Assembly (NCBI GenBank): GCA_017475745.1
Contig: JAFVEZ010000029.1
Coordinates: 1-39,371, forward strand
Length of the DNA stretch: 39,371 bases
Direction: 5' to 3'
From: Selenomonadaceae bacterium
Lineage (GTDB): Bacteria > Bacillota > Negativicutes > Selenomonadales > Selenomonadaceae
Shown: in pieces, positions 1 to 6,365 of the stretch
How the letters are laid out: the number at the start of each line of letters is the position of its first letter
Numbering within the stretch: the first letter of the stretch is position 1
Program-made: the position numbers and the translations under genes
The notes under the pieces: generated by a model
What the model saw: the letters and a program-made list of their open reading frames with translations, nothing else
Database searches by the model: none
What the model was told of the DNA's origin: nothing

Positions 1-170
1 AATTAACATTAAAATAGAAGTATATTTAATATGGTATGTTTTCTTGCTTTTTTCAGCAGTGACATAAAAGAGGCAAGAGATTATTCCAATCAAAATATAG
101 ACGTAGAAGAAGCCGCAGCAACACGAGAACTAGCAATCGTTTCAACGTAACAAGAGAGGAGGAACGGATC

Positions 171-431
171 ATGGAAATTTTAAAGGTATCAGCTAAATCC
201 AATCCAAATTCCGTCGCCGGAGCGCTTGCCGGAGTAATTCGTGAAAGTGGCAGTGCTGAAATGCAGGCGATCGGTGCAGGTGCGCTGAACCAGGCGGTCA
301 AGGCGGTTGCTATCGCTCGCGGCTTCGTTGCACCGCACGGCGTAGATCTTATCTGCATTCCTGCTTTCACCGATATTGAGATTGATGGCAGTGAGCGCAC
401 AGCTATCAAACTCATTGTTGAACCTCGTTGA
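171..431 (+). CDS. spoVS: Stage V sporulation protein S
   Basis: This 86-residue protein matches SpoVS over its whole length: it opens MEILKVSAKSNPNSVAGALA and keeps the conserved middle GAGALNQAVKAVAIARGF and an acidic/hydrophobic end (IDGSERTAIKLIVEPR). SpoVS is a small Alba-like, probably nucleic-acid-binding protein that affects late sporulation and septation in Bacillus; it persists in many Firmicutes that do not sporulate, so it does not prove sporulation here. The ATG follows AGGAGG by a normal distance, so the start is firm. The region to its left (1-170) holds only a weak 39-codon frame. The ORF on the opposite strand over this gene is a shadow. Identification is very likely; the role in this organism is inferred. 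Confidence 0.95.
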   Translation: MEILKVSAKSNPNSVAGALAGVIRESGSAEMQAIGAGALNQAVKAVAIARGFVAPHGVDLICIPAFTDIEIDGSERTAIKLIVEPR

Positions 432-557
432 GCTCATAGCAGATAGTGATAGTAGAAATTAATCATGTAATTTAATCCGTTGTGCTAGTTAGTATTTAAA
501 TTTGTATTTTGAACAGAATCTACTCTCTTAATTAGCTTTCTTATATCACGTTCAATT

Positions 558-563
558 TATAAT
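558..563 (+). promoter_or_regulatory. Possible -10 element before the PHP gene
   Basis: A perfect TATAAT lies 69 bases before the PHP gene start. It sits inside a short inverted repeat, GTTCA at 550-554 and TGAAC at 563-567. The matching -35 is poor at any spacing from 16 to 18, so this is a weak promoter call; the repeat might be an operator. The rest of the 200-base gap (432-631) is AT-rich with nothing else I can name. Confidence 0.3.
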
Positions 564-631
564 GAACTAACACAATAAATTAATAGAAGACGCTCTCTGC
601 TAAAGCTATCTGCTGAATGAGGAGAATTTAA

Positions 632-1456
632 ATGGCTAGTGATTTACATACTCATACTAATTTTTCTGATGGCAGCTTTTCACCTGAAGAACTTCTGGCT
701 GCTGCCAAGAAGCTTAAATTAAACTATTTAGGAATTACAGATCACGATACAGTTGATGGCATTACTCATCTCTATGAGAGTGGACTTTATCCTAATAAGG
801 GTATACACATCATACCTGGCATTGAATTTAGCGTCAACAATCCAGATCACGACATACATTTGGTTGGATATAACATTGATATTTATAATGGTACGTTGCA
901 GGATAAGCTCAATGATGTGATAGAAGCGCGCTGGGTTAGATTTAATGATATTATGAAAAAGCTGCAGGACAATGGCTTTCAGATTCGAGAAGCCGATGTT
1001 CTTAAAGTTGCAGGGACGAGTAAATCTATCGGTCGGTCACATATTGCGCGAGCGCTGGTAAAGGCGGGTTGTTTTGCAAGTGTCAGAGAAGCTTTCGATA
1101 AGATGCTTCGTAAGGGCAGCCCTGCTTATGTGCCGCGTTATTTGCTTGAACTTGATGAGGTTGTCAATCTGATACATAAGTCGGGTGGAACGGCTGTCCT
1201 TGCTCACCCGAAACTTGTTGGCGATGATGACCTTGTTGAGGAGATTTGTGCCAATGCTGGTATTGAAGCACTTGAAGTCTTTTATCCGCTGCATGATGCC
1301 GAAGATACTGAGCGTTACACCAAGATGGCAGAAGCACACAACTTAATGATAACAGGTGGTTCTGACTTTCATGGTACAGCTTCGCGCTATGTCAAAGAGC
1401 TGGGTGAGTTCACCATAGAGGACAGATTTGCCGAAAAGTTTTATCAATCTATGTAG
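632..1456 (+). CDS. PHP-domain metal-dependent phosphoesterase (RNase AM/YciV-like)
   Basis: The protein is 274 residues, a normal length for a stand-alone PHP phosphoesterase. Metal-binding motifs are visible: H6-T-H8 in DLHTHTNFSDG, ITDHDT near residue 37, the glutamate in GIEFS, HDIHLVGYN, AHPKL and a closing GSDFHG. Relatives of this type act on 3',5'-nucleoside bisphosphates or trim short RNA 5' ends (RNase AM/YciV). The exact substrate here is inferred. GAGGAG stands upstream of the ATG, so the start is secure. It follows spoVS in the same direction after a 200-base gap. The next gene begins 14 bases after its stop but differs sharply in base composition, which suggests that gene arrived separately. 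Confidence 0.9.
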   Translation: MASDLHTHTNFSDGSFSPEELLAAAKKLKLNYLGITDHDTVDGITHLYESGLYPNKGIHIIPGIEFSVNNPDHDIHLVGYNIDIYNGTLQDKLNDVIEARWVRFNDIMKKLQDNGFQIREADVLKVAGTSKSIGRSHIARALVKAGCFASVREAFDKMLRKGSPAYVPRYLLELDEVVNLIHKSGGTAVLAHPKLVGDDDLVEEICANAGIEALEVFYPLHDAEDTERYTKMAEAHNLMITGGSDFHGTASRYVKELGEFTIEDRFAEKFYQSM

Positions 1457-1470
1457 TATGATGTTGTGAG

Positions 1471-2502
1471 GTGATCGTTCTGATTTCAATAGGACAAGAA
1501 AATGGGAGATTTATATTTACTGATTGCAATGATAAAGAACATGTCTTGTTAGATGCAGTTGACATTTTTAACAATAGAAGCAAAATTTCAGTTAAGCGAC
1601 CAATACAATTAGGAAATGATATCTTATTATTAAAAGATATTATTTTTAGTTATTTACATATTCTAAATGACGGCACTTTGGTATCTTTTGTACGTAGTTT
1701 GGCTCTTTTGTCTATCTTAGATAAATTATTCCAGAAACCGTTAAATTTCCAATTTCTACAAATTGGTGGCTGGTCGTCTTTTAGTGGTTGCGTTGCCAAT
1801 GTATTTGATTTATTTGGAAATAAAAATCACCTCTATTGTTTAACAAATGATAAAATTTCATTAGATATATCTAACGTTTCTTTTATTTCAGATGAATTAG
1901 GAACTGATCTACTCCCTAATTCAAAATTTTCAATGGTATTTATTGATGTTCCAGATGCAATTTCACTATCTTCCGTTTCGGCTGAGGTTTTCCTATCTTT
2001 AAAAGACGGCGGCAGTTTAATGTTTATGGCAGATTTGCATTCTATTCCAAAATTTCTTATTGATAAATCACAAATATCTTTAATTAATGATAGAGTAGCC
2101 TTTGTATCTTTGCCAATTCATTCAGAATTGAAAGATGTTATATTTAAACAAACTGATCTAGGAAAATTGAAGCTTCAAAAACAACAAGTTGTTGAAAGTA
2201 TAAAGAATTTATCTAAGATTATTAATAAATTAGAATTTTTATCAAATGATAAGAGAAATTTTCTTTTAGATGATACAATATCTTCAATCGTTGAAAGTGA
2301 AAAAATAATAGTTAATATTTATGAGGAACTCAATTCTTCTTATATTAAACCGTATTTTAATGAATTGAAGGAAGCATTAATTGATTATAGATTGCAAGAT
2401 AATGATAATATGAGAAAAATATTTTTTGAAAAGATTTTAGATAATTTTAGGAAAGTTCTTTACGAGATGACATATAAAGATGATTTTGTTCTTAATATAT
2501 GA
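1471..2502 (+). CDS. Unknown protein with a degenerate class I methyltransferase-like segment
   Basis: About 343 residues, very AT-rich compared with both flanks. Residues near 80-190 look like a worn Rossmann methyltransferase fold: FLQIGGWSSFSG at the SAM-binding loop position, then FSMVFIDVPDA and LKDGGSLMFMADL. The C-terminal third is lysine-rich and probably coiled-coil. No activity can be assigned. The reported GTG at 1471 overlaps the SD (GAGGTGAT, 1468-1475); the codon at the usual distance after that SD is CTG at 1480, so the true start is uncertain. The stop overlaps the next gene's ATG (ATGA at 2499-2502), so the two are probably translationally coupled and act together, perhaps in surface or flagellar glycan modification. 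Confidence 0.7.
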   Translation: MIVLISIGQENGRFIFTDCNDKEHVLLDAVDIFNNRSKISVKRPIQLGNDILLLKDIIFSYLHILNDGTLVSFVRSLALLSILDKLFQKPLNFQFLQIGGWSSFSGCVANVFDLFGNKNHLYCLTNDKISLDISNVSFISDELGTDLLPNSKFSMVFIDVPDAISLSSVSAEVFLSLKDGGSLMFMADLHSIPKFLIDKSQISLINDRVAFVSLPIHSELKDVIFKQTDLGKLKLQKQQVVESIKNLSKIINKLEFLSNDKRNFLLDDTISSIVESEKIIVNIYEELNSSYIKPYFNELKEALIDYRLQDNDNMRKIFFEKILDNFRKVLYEMTYKDDFVLNI

Positions 2503-3578
2503 AGGAAGCGATATATTTGAAAGATGGGCGTCGTGGAGCATATGTTGTTCGTTCAGATGGCGGCAGCTGGAATAATCAACAACTTTTAAAAGATTGCGGT
2601 ATAATTCCTTATATGTTACATAAAAATCATGGATTTCGAGCAGTGATGCCTATATATGCCGATAAAATGCCGGATTTTCCATATTTGGAAACTTATGTAA
2701 AAGGATTAGAATTTGAACTTTTACCAGACGATACTTTGGAAACTCGTATTAAATATATCTGCGAGCATTCTGAAGATATTGATTTACTTATATTATATGG
2801 TGCCTATAATCAATATATCCCAATGGTTCATTACTATAAGGAATATCGTCCTGATGGTAAAGTATATTTAGCGACAGATATGAATATGCCTTGGGCAGAA
2901 GCTATATCGTATACTTACGACCTGCCTGAATGGAGAGATTTTTTGAGTCAATGCGATGTCATTGCTGCGAGTTGTCGTAAAACACAGCGTTATCTCAATA
3001 TGAAATGGCCCTTCTCTGTAGAGTTAATCCGCAATGGATGGTATAATGCCGCTAATGTCAGTTTTGATGATTTGTTTGCTCAAAAGGAAAATATCATTTT
3101 AACAGTAGCTCGTATAGGTGTCCCTCAAAAAAATCATGAATTGTTATTGGAAACCTTTGCTGCTTGTAGTTATGATATTCCTAATTGGCGACTTAAATTG
3201 ATTGGTGAATTTTCAGGAAGTGAAGAGGAACAATTAAACTTTAAAAAGTTTTTAAATGATTTTTTCACTCGATTCTCACATTTAAAGGATCGCATTGAAT
3301 TTACCGGATTAATTGAGGATAAATTAGCATTGGCAGAGGAATTTAAAAAAGCAAAGATATTTATATTGACATCAAACTTTGAAGGTGGTGCGCCAAACGT
3401 CATCGGTGAGGCACTCCATTCAGGTTGCTACATTATAGTATCAGACATTGATGCAGCTGATGATTGTACAGATGAAGGACGTTGTGGCTCCACCTTTCCT
3501 ATTGGAGATAAACTTGCACTTACAAATACCCTTAAACACGTTTGTAACAATAATGATTTGATCCTAGGGGGGGGGTGA
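2499..3578 (+). CDS. GT4-type glycosyltransferase, cut short by a G9 tract
   Basis: This is a GT-B glycosyltransferase of the group 1/GT4 type. The C-terminal half carries ILTVARIGVPQKNHELLLE, RIEFTGL and FILTSNFEGGAPNVIGEAL, which is the usual E-x7-E nucleotide-sugar site region; the N-terminal half is acceptor-side and divergent. The donor and acceptor are unknown. The frame ends in three glycines and TGA directly after nine G (3567-3575). In the shifted frame the sequence continues with AFNYARESFDAEKIVDRLYY, a normal-looking GT4 C-terminal helix, to TAA at 3659-3661. Seven or ten G would join the two parts. The gene is AT-rich and coupled to the preceding one by an ATGA overlap. It is either phase-variable, a recent frameshift, or a sequencing error at the homopolymer. 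Confidence 0.85.
   Translation: MKEAIYLKDGRRGAYVVRSDGGSWNNQQLLKDCGIIPYMLHKNHGFRAVMPIYADKMPDFPYLETYVKGLEFELLPDDTLETRIKYICEHSEDIDLLILYGAYNQYIPMVHYYKEYRPDGKVYLATDMNMPWAEAISYTYDLPEWRDFLSQCDVIAASCRKTQRYLNMKWPFSVELIRNGWYNAANVSFDDLFAQKENIILTVARIGVPQKNHELLLETFAACSYDIPNWRLKLIGEFSGSEEEQLNFKKFLNDFFTRFSHLKDRIEFTGLIEDKLALAEEFKKAKIFILTSNFEGGAPNVIGEALHSGCYIIVSDIDAADDCTDEGRCGSTFPIGDKLALTNTLKHVCNNNDLILGGG
3567..3575 (+). repeat. Poly-G tract (G9) inside a glycosyltransferase gene
   Basis: Nine consecutive G lie in otherwise AT-rich coding sequence and are directly followed by TGA. Lengths of 7 or 10 G would restore about 28 further codons ending at 3661. Tracts of this kind slip during replication and switch surface-glycan genes on and off in other bacteria. 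Whether that happens here cannot be told from one copy. Confidence 0.8.
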
Positions 3579-3685
3579 GGGCCTTTAATTATGCGCGTGA
3601 ATCTTTTGATGCAGAAAAAATTGTAGATCGACTGTACTATCTTCTTTATGGTGCAGAATAATATTAGTAGTTAGGAGTGAAGAGT

Positions 3686-4537
3686 GTGGATGTTATCGCA
3701 TTAGTGGGACCGAGCGGCACCGGCAAGAGTCACAGAGCTTTGCAGGTAGCCAAAGATCACAAGGCTGATGCTATTATTGACGATGGCATTCTCATTGAAA
3801 ACGGAAAGATTATTGCCGGAGAATCAGCCAAGACTGAGAAGAGCAAGATTATGGCGGTTAGGCGCGCTATCTTTGTTTTGCCAGGTCATGCTGAAGAGGT
3901 AAGCAAGGCTATTGCTGAGACCAATCCGCATAGGATTTTAATTATCGGAACCTCTGAAAATATGGTTCACAAGATCGCCAAGACGCTTAATCTACCGTCG
4001 ATTCAGCTCATCATTCGCATTGAGGACATTGCAAGTAAGAATGAGATGGCTGAAGCGCAATTTCACCGTCTTAAGGAAGGCAAGCACATCATACCTGTAC
4101 CGACGATTGAGCTTAAGCCGCACTTTTCGGGCTATTTGATTGATCCGCTTCAATCGCTATTCAAACACTCAAGAGTAAGGCGTCGCAAGCTTGGTGAGAA
4201 GTCGATTGTTCGCCCTATCTTCAGCTACTATGGCAAACTCATCATTGATGATCGCGTGATTCGTTCTATTGTTGAGAAGACCCTTAAGGCGAAGGAAGCT
4301 GTCAAGAATATTAAGAATGTGAGTGTGAAACATATTCTCAAAGGTGATGAGGACCAAGGACTGTCGATATCTTGTGAGGTCATTCTGAATTATGGCAGCC
4401 ACATTCCGACACTCATATCGCAGACTCAATCGAAAGTCCGCGAGGTGGTGGAGTTTTCGACGGGTTTGGCAGTAAATTCGATCAACATCATCGTTCGCGC
4501 ACTCTATGTTGAGCAGCAAGCGGCTGTTTCGGTGTAG
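3686..4537 (+). CDS. P-loop ATPase with C-terminal Asp23/Gls24-like domain
   Basis: The protein (283 residues from GTG 3686) opens with a Walker A loop, VGPSGTGKS, at residues 7-15. Around residues 175-280 it has a domain like Asp23/Gls24: IVRPIFSYYGKLIIDDRVI, then SISCEVILNYGSHI and a final VVEFSTGLAVNSINIIVRAL. The mix suggests a nucleotide-dependent envelope or cell-surface stress factor, but the job is unproven. GTG at 3677 lies on the SD itself (AGGAG 3673-3677), while GTG at 3686 is 8 bases downstream, so 3686 is chosen. It is GC-richer than the glycosyltransferase before it. Its last 370 bases are overlapped on the other strand by an ORF with an excellent ribosome site of its own. Confidence 0.75.
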   Translation: MDVIALVGPSGTGKSHRALQVAKDHKADAIIDDGILIENGKIIAGESAKTEKSKIMAVRRAIFVLPGHAEEVSKAIAETNPHRILIIGTSENMVHKIAKTLNLPSIQLIIRIEDIASKNEMAEAQFHRLKEGKHIIPVPTIELKPHFSGYLIDPLQSLFKHSRVRRRKLGEKSIVRPIFSYYGKLIIDDRVIRSIVEKTLKAKEAVKNIKNVSVKHILKGDEDQGLSISCEVILNYGSHIPTLISQTQSKVREVVEFSTGLAVNSINIIVRALYVEQQAAVSV

Positions 4538-4627
4538 GTCGGCTTGAGCGAGATGATCGAGTTCGCGCAACGTGGTGAAGTAGGTTTCGATTCGTATCGA
4601 ATCATATGTAGTTGTAAATGTACCCAC
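4169..4627 (-). CDS. Leftward ORF with strong ribosome site, running into the 3' end of the ATPase gene
   Basis: The frame opens with GTG at 4627 behind AAAAGGAG at an 8-base distance, as good a start signal as any here. The first 30 codons (beginning MGTFTTTYDSIRIETYFTTL) lie in sequence that codes for nothing else. After that the frame runs antisense through the last third of the Asp23-like gene, where the translation looks like a shadow. The likeliest reading is a real small gene whose 3' part was lost when the island joined this gene, or one whose true end is not conserved. Function unknown. The gene is last in the leftward small-ORF series, 31 bases beyond the triple hairpin. Confidence 0.35.
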   Translation of the reverse strand: MGTFTTTYDSIRIETYFTTLRELDHLAQADLHRNSRLLLNIECANDDVDRIYCQTRRKLHHLADFRLSLRYECRNVAAIIQNDLTRYRQSLVLITFENMFHTHILNILDSFLRLKGLLNNRTNHAIINDEFAIVAEDRANNRLLTKLATPYS

Positions 4628-4657
4628 GGTATTATCTCCTTTTAAGGTATAAAGATA

Positions 4658-4707
4658 TTACGTGACGTAACTTACGGGCGACCCGTAAGGGCAGCTGGTA
4701 AGCTGCC
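4658..4707. repeat. Three abutting perfect hairpins
   Basis: Three inverted repeats touch with no bases between them: 4658-4670 (TTACG, loop TGA), 4671-4689 (CTTACGGG, loop CGA) and 4690-4707 (GGCAGCT, loop GGTA). Stems are 5, 8 and 7 base pairs without mismatch. They lie in the gap between two leftward ORFs, before the GTG at 4627. No T-run follows on either strand, so this is not a standard terminator; an RNA processing, stability or protein-binding element is possible. Confidence 0.85.
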
Positions 4708-4741
4708 GCTTTAAGTAATGAACGTATACGGGTCATTGGTA

Positions 4742-5011
4742 TCACTCCCAAGGTATTGTACAGTCATTGTCTTTTTGCGCGCGTTTAGCGCGCTCAAATA
4801 TTTCAATGACTTCATCTACTGTTAGAAAATTAAATACTAGGTTAGCCAGTGCTCTGGCTATCTGGGGTTCACCAACAGATACAATACCATTAATACCTAT
4901 CAACAATACATGTAAATTTTCTTTTGTCAATGTGAGGTTGCGGGACATACACCTGATGTAGTACGCCACGGATTCGACGAATAGCCGTTTGGCTATTTCT
5001 TTCGGGGTCAT
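4742..5011 (-). CDS. Unknown 89-residue helical protein
   Basis: The start ATG at 5011 overlaps the stop of the preceding leftward frame (ATGA), so translation is likely coupled. The product begins MTPKEIAKRLFVESVAYYIR, has a hydrophobic middle (LHVLLIGINGIVSVGEPQIA) and a charged end. No family is recognised. It is rich in predicted helix and not clearly membrane-spanning. Two perfect hairpins fall inside the coding region (4777-4793 and 4980-4997), part of a trend across this island. The combination of a sensible protein composition and a start-stop overlap makes a real gene likely. It may be a phage-derived or island-specific small protein. Confidence 0.6.
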   Translation of the reverse strand: MTPKEIAKRLFVESVAYYIRCMSRNLTLTKENLHVLLIGINGIVSVGEPQIARALANLVFNFLTVDEVIEIFERAKRAQKDNDCTIPWE

Positions 5012-5601
5012 TGGTTAAATTGGGCCTTTGCAAAGAGTGCGACTGCCTGGGCAATGCGCTGGCAATAAACTTCTTCGTAAAGGACACGTTCGACTTCGTT
5101 GTTTGGAAAGTAGATTTCCAGCGGTATGACGCCAAGTTTGCAGTTCTCGTAGAGAATCTGTTTAGCCGATGTTTTAATCTCGCAGGGCGTCTGCAACGAA
5201 AGTGCGACAGTTTCTGCTAACACTAGTCCGAGATTGCCCAGCGTGGTCAATCTGAACGGTTCGCCCCGACGGCAGAAGCGTGTCAGTTTGGTGAACAGGT
5301 GTATATGACACGGCAGGTGCAACACATTGTCGGTTGCGAATGTAGAGCTCAAACCTTGCTCGAAGCAACATCTACTCAAACAGGCGGCTAACTTGTTGGT
5401 GGTCGTCCGAAATCCGCCGCGAACGGTCGTCGAACTGACGAGGACTTTGGGCGTTTTGCGTAGGACGGTAAAGGAAGTGCAAGTATCCTCCGCAGTTGGA
5501 TTTTGACAGTTTGAGTATTTGCTTGGCGTGGTATTCTGCGCTGGATATGGCGTCTTCGTCATCCGCGATTTGCAATTTGAGATTAATGTACACAATATCA
5601 T
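5008..5601 (-). CDS. Unknown protein; C-terminal ~100 codons convincing, N-terminus unclear
   Basis: The leftward frame ending at 5008 is protein-like over its last part, for example GNLGLVLAETVALSLQT and then FPNNEVERVLYEEVYCQRIA, and its stop overlaps the next ATG. The upstream half of the same frame (from ATG 5601) is rich in Ser, Thr, Cys and Pro and looks non-coding, while the sensible N-terminal translation lies in another frame (ORF 5372-5593). So either one gene has suffered a frameshift somewhere near 5370-5500, or two short genes overlap and this one starts internally, for example at GTG near 5223. No family is recognised. It belongs to the leftward island operon. Confidence 0.45.
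   Translation of the reverse strand: MILCTLISNCKSRMTKTPYPAQNTTPSKYSNCQNPTAEDTCTSFTVLRKTPKVLVSSTTVRGGFRTTTNKLAACLSRCCFEQGLSSTFATDNVLHLPCHIHLFTKLTRFCRRGEPFRLTTLGNLGLVLAETVALSLQTPCEIKTSAKQILYENCKLGVIPLEIYFPNNEVERVLYEEVYCQRIAQAVALFAKAQFNQ
5372..5593 (-). CDS. Unknown 73-residue ORF with good ribosome site
   Basis: GTG at 5593 follows AAAGGAG by 10 bases. The product starts MYINLKLQIADDEDAISSAE and continues with a plausible amphipathic stretch, then becomes Arg/Asp-rich before its stop at 5372. It may be a complete short gene or the true beginning of the protein whose end lies in the neighbouring frame down to 5008. A GC-rich hairpin (5631-5649) lies about 30 bases before its ribosome site. Function unknown. 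Confidence 0.4.
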   Translation of the reverse strand: MYINLKLQIADDEDAISSAEYHAKQILKLSKSNCGGYLHFLYRPTQNAQSPRQFDDRSRRISDDHQQVSRLFE

Positions 5602-5798
5602 TACTCCTTTGGCTGCTACCGACAGTAGGAGCAGCGGCGAAGCCGCAGCTGAACTAACTGGAGATAATTTATTCCGGTATGCACCGGTGTAGTCGCGCTC
5701 CGACAACGGCGATGTCGAGGTGACGATTAGCGCCGAAGGTACGGTGCTCCGACTGACAGCAGCGTGATTTTGATAGCCTTTCGGCTAGCGGATCAGCT

Positions 5799-5885
5799 TC
5801 ATGGCCTGCATAGTACGCAAAGTGCAACTATGGCAACCACGATAAGCGTAACTGGGTCCGCGGTGAACCCTAGCTGAAGGGTCAA
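5799..5885 (-). CDS. Hydrophobic 28-residue micropeptide candidate
   Basis: A TTG at 5885 overlaps the DUF2922-like stop codon (TTGA), giving a short frame with one clear membrane-like segment, VTLIVVAIVALCVLC. Its place directly after DUF1659- and DUF2922-like genes recalls the tiny YvrJ-type membrane proteins often seen with them, but the sequence match is not strong. There is no good SD; translation would rely on coupling. Between its end and 5593, hairpins at 5774-5787 (GAAA loop on the leftward RNA), 5674-5687 and 5631-5649 are visible, and no reading frame there is convincing. Confidence 0.3.
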   Translation of the reverse strand: MTLQLGFTADPVTLIVVAIVALCVLCRP

Positions 5886-6073
5886 CCTGCGGCATGAACG
5901 GTCGTTTCACTGACCAGACCTGTGTGGTCGTAGTCCAGACCGTAGGCGCCTTCAAGTGCGTTGCCGGCGGCTTGGTAGTCGCCGCCGTTTACACCTTCCA
6001 GCTTTGGGTGACTGACGCTGATTGTCTTCGTCTTGTCACCGTTGTCAAGGTAAACTCTGTAAGCAGTATCCAC
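5882..6073 (-). CDS. DUF2922-like small protein
   Basis: A 63-residue product, GTG at 6073, two bases after the previous stop and so probably coupled. It reads YRVYLDNGDKTKTISVSHPK near the start, then a helix (QAAGNALEGAYGL) and a last strand, the strand-helix-strand pattern of DUF2922, a small family of unknown function that commonly sits beside DUF1659 in Firmicutes. No SD of its own is visible. Composition is GC-richer than the chromosome around the island. The family call rests on pattern and on context and could be wrong; the coding call is stronger. Confidence 0.55.
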   Translation of the reverse strand: MDTAYRVYLDNGDKTKTISVSHPKLEGVNGGDYQAAGNALEGAYGLDYDHTGLVSETTVHAAG

Positions 6074-6075
6074 GG

Positions 6076-6279
6076 TTAGTCGATGGCAATCGGAGTCGTC
6101 TCGATGAAGTTGGCGTCAGTCAGAGTGCCGTCGACAATGCGGCTGAAACCAGTAGCAAAGGTCTTAGCTTTGGCCGTGTCGCTGATGATGTCAGCTTTAA
6201 AGCCGCTAAGGGTCTTGTTAAAGGTCGTGCCGTCCTTGTCGTAGGTCAGTTTGACGCCTGTTGTCTTGACGGTTGCCAT
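6076..6279 (-). CDS. DUF1659-like small protein, first gene of the leftward island operon
   Basis: A 67-residue product beginning MATVKTTGVKLTYDKDGTTF, with a two-strand start and a final SRIVDGTLTDANFIETTPIA, fitting the DUF1659 layout (family function unknown). AAAGGAG lies 9 bases before ATG 6279; the ATG at 6288 is too close to it. A promoter with extended -10 lies at 6337-6365, and a GC hairpin (6310-6325) sits in the leader. It leads the DUF1659, DUF2922, micropeptide, unknowns series that continues leftward to about 4540. Family call moderate, gene call fairly good. Confidence 0.6.
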   Translation of the reverse strand: MATVKTTGVKLTYDKDGTTFNKTLSGFKADIISDTAKAKTFATGFSRIVDGTLTDANFIETTPIAID

Positions 6280-6336
6280 GCATTTCATCTCCTTTCGGTT
6301 CGGTATTGGCGCTTGGCAGCGCCGGAACATGCATAT

Positions 6337-6365
6337 ATGGTAGCATACTGAGGGCTTGGCGTCAA
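6337..6365 (-). promoter_or_regulatory. Promoter of the leftward small-ORF operon
   Basis: On the minus strand: TTGACG at 6365-6360, a 17-base spacer, and TACCAT at 6342-6337 with TG one base before it (extended -10). Start of transcription would be near 6330, giving a leader of about 50 bases with hairpin 6310-6325 (GGCGCT, loop GCCA). Confidence 0.65.

Noticed and set aside
31..150. 39-codon rightward frame before spoVS
   Set aside because: No ribosome site, and the translation resembles no known protein; the last part is only a plausible acidic stretch.
53..437. Leftward frames over spoVS
   Set aside because: Antisense shadows of a clear gene, without ribosome sites or sensible composition.
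438..614. Inverted repeat AGCAGATAG (438-446) and CTATCTGCT (about 606-614)
   Set aside because: Only nine bases separated by about 160; likely chance, with no other support.
5700..5766. Rightward stretch after a TAG reading DVEVTISAEGTVLRL up to TGA
   Set aside because: Looks like a strand-rich protein end, but it is only about 20 codons, has no start, and the operon runs the other way.
4538..6365. Prophage
   Set aside because: DUF1659/DUF2922-like genes hint at phage-like cargo, but no integrase, terminase, capsid, tail or attachment repeats are present in the window.
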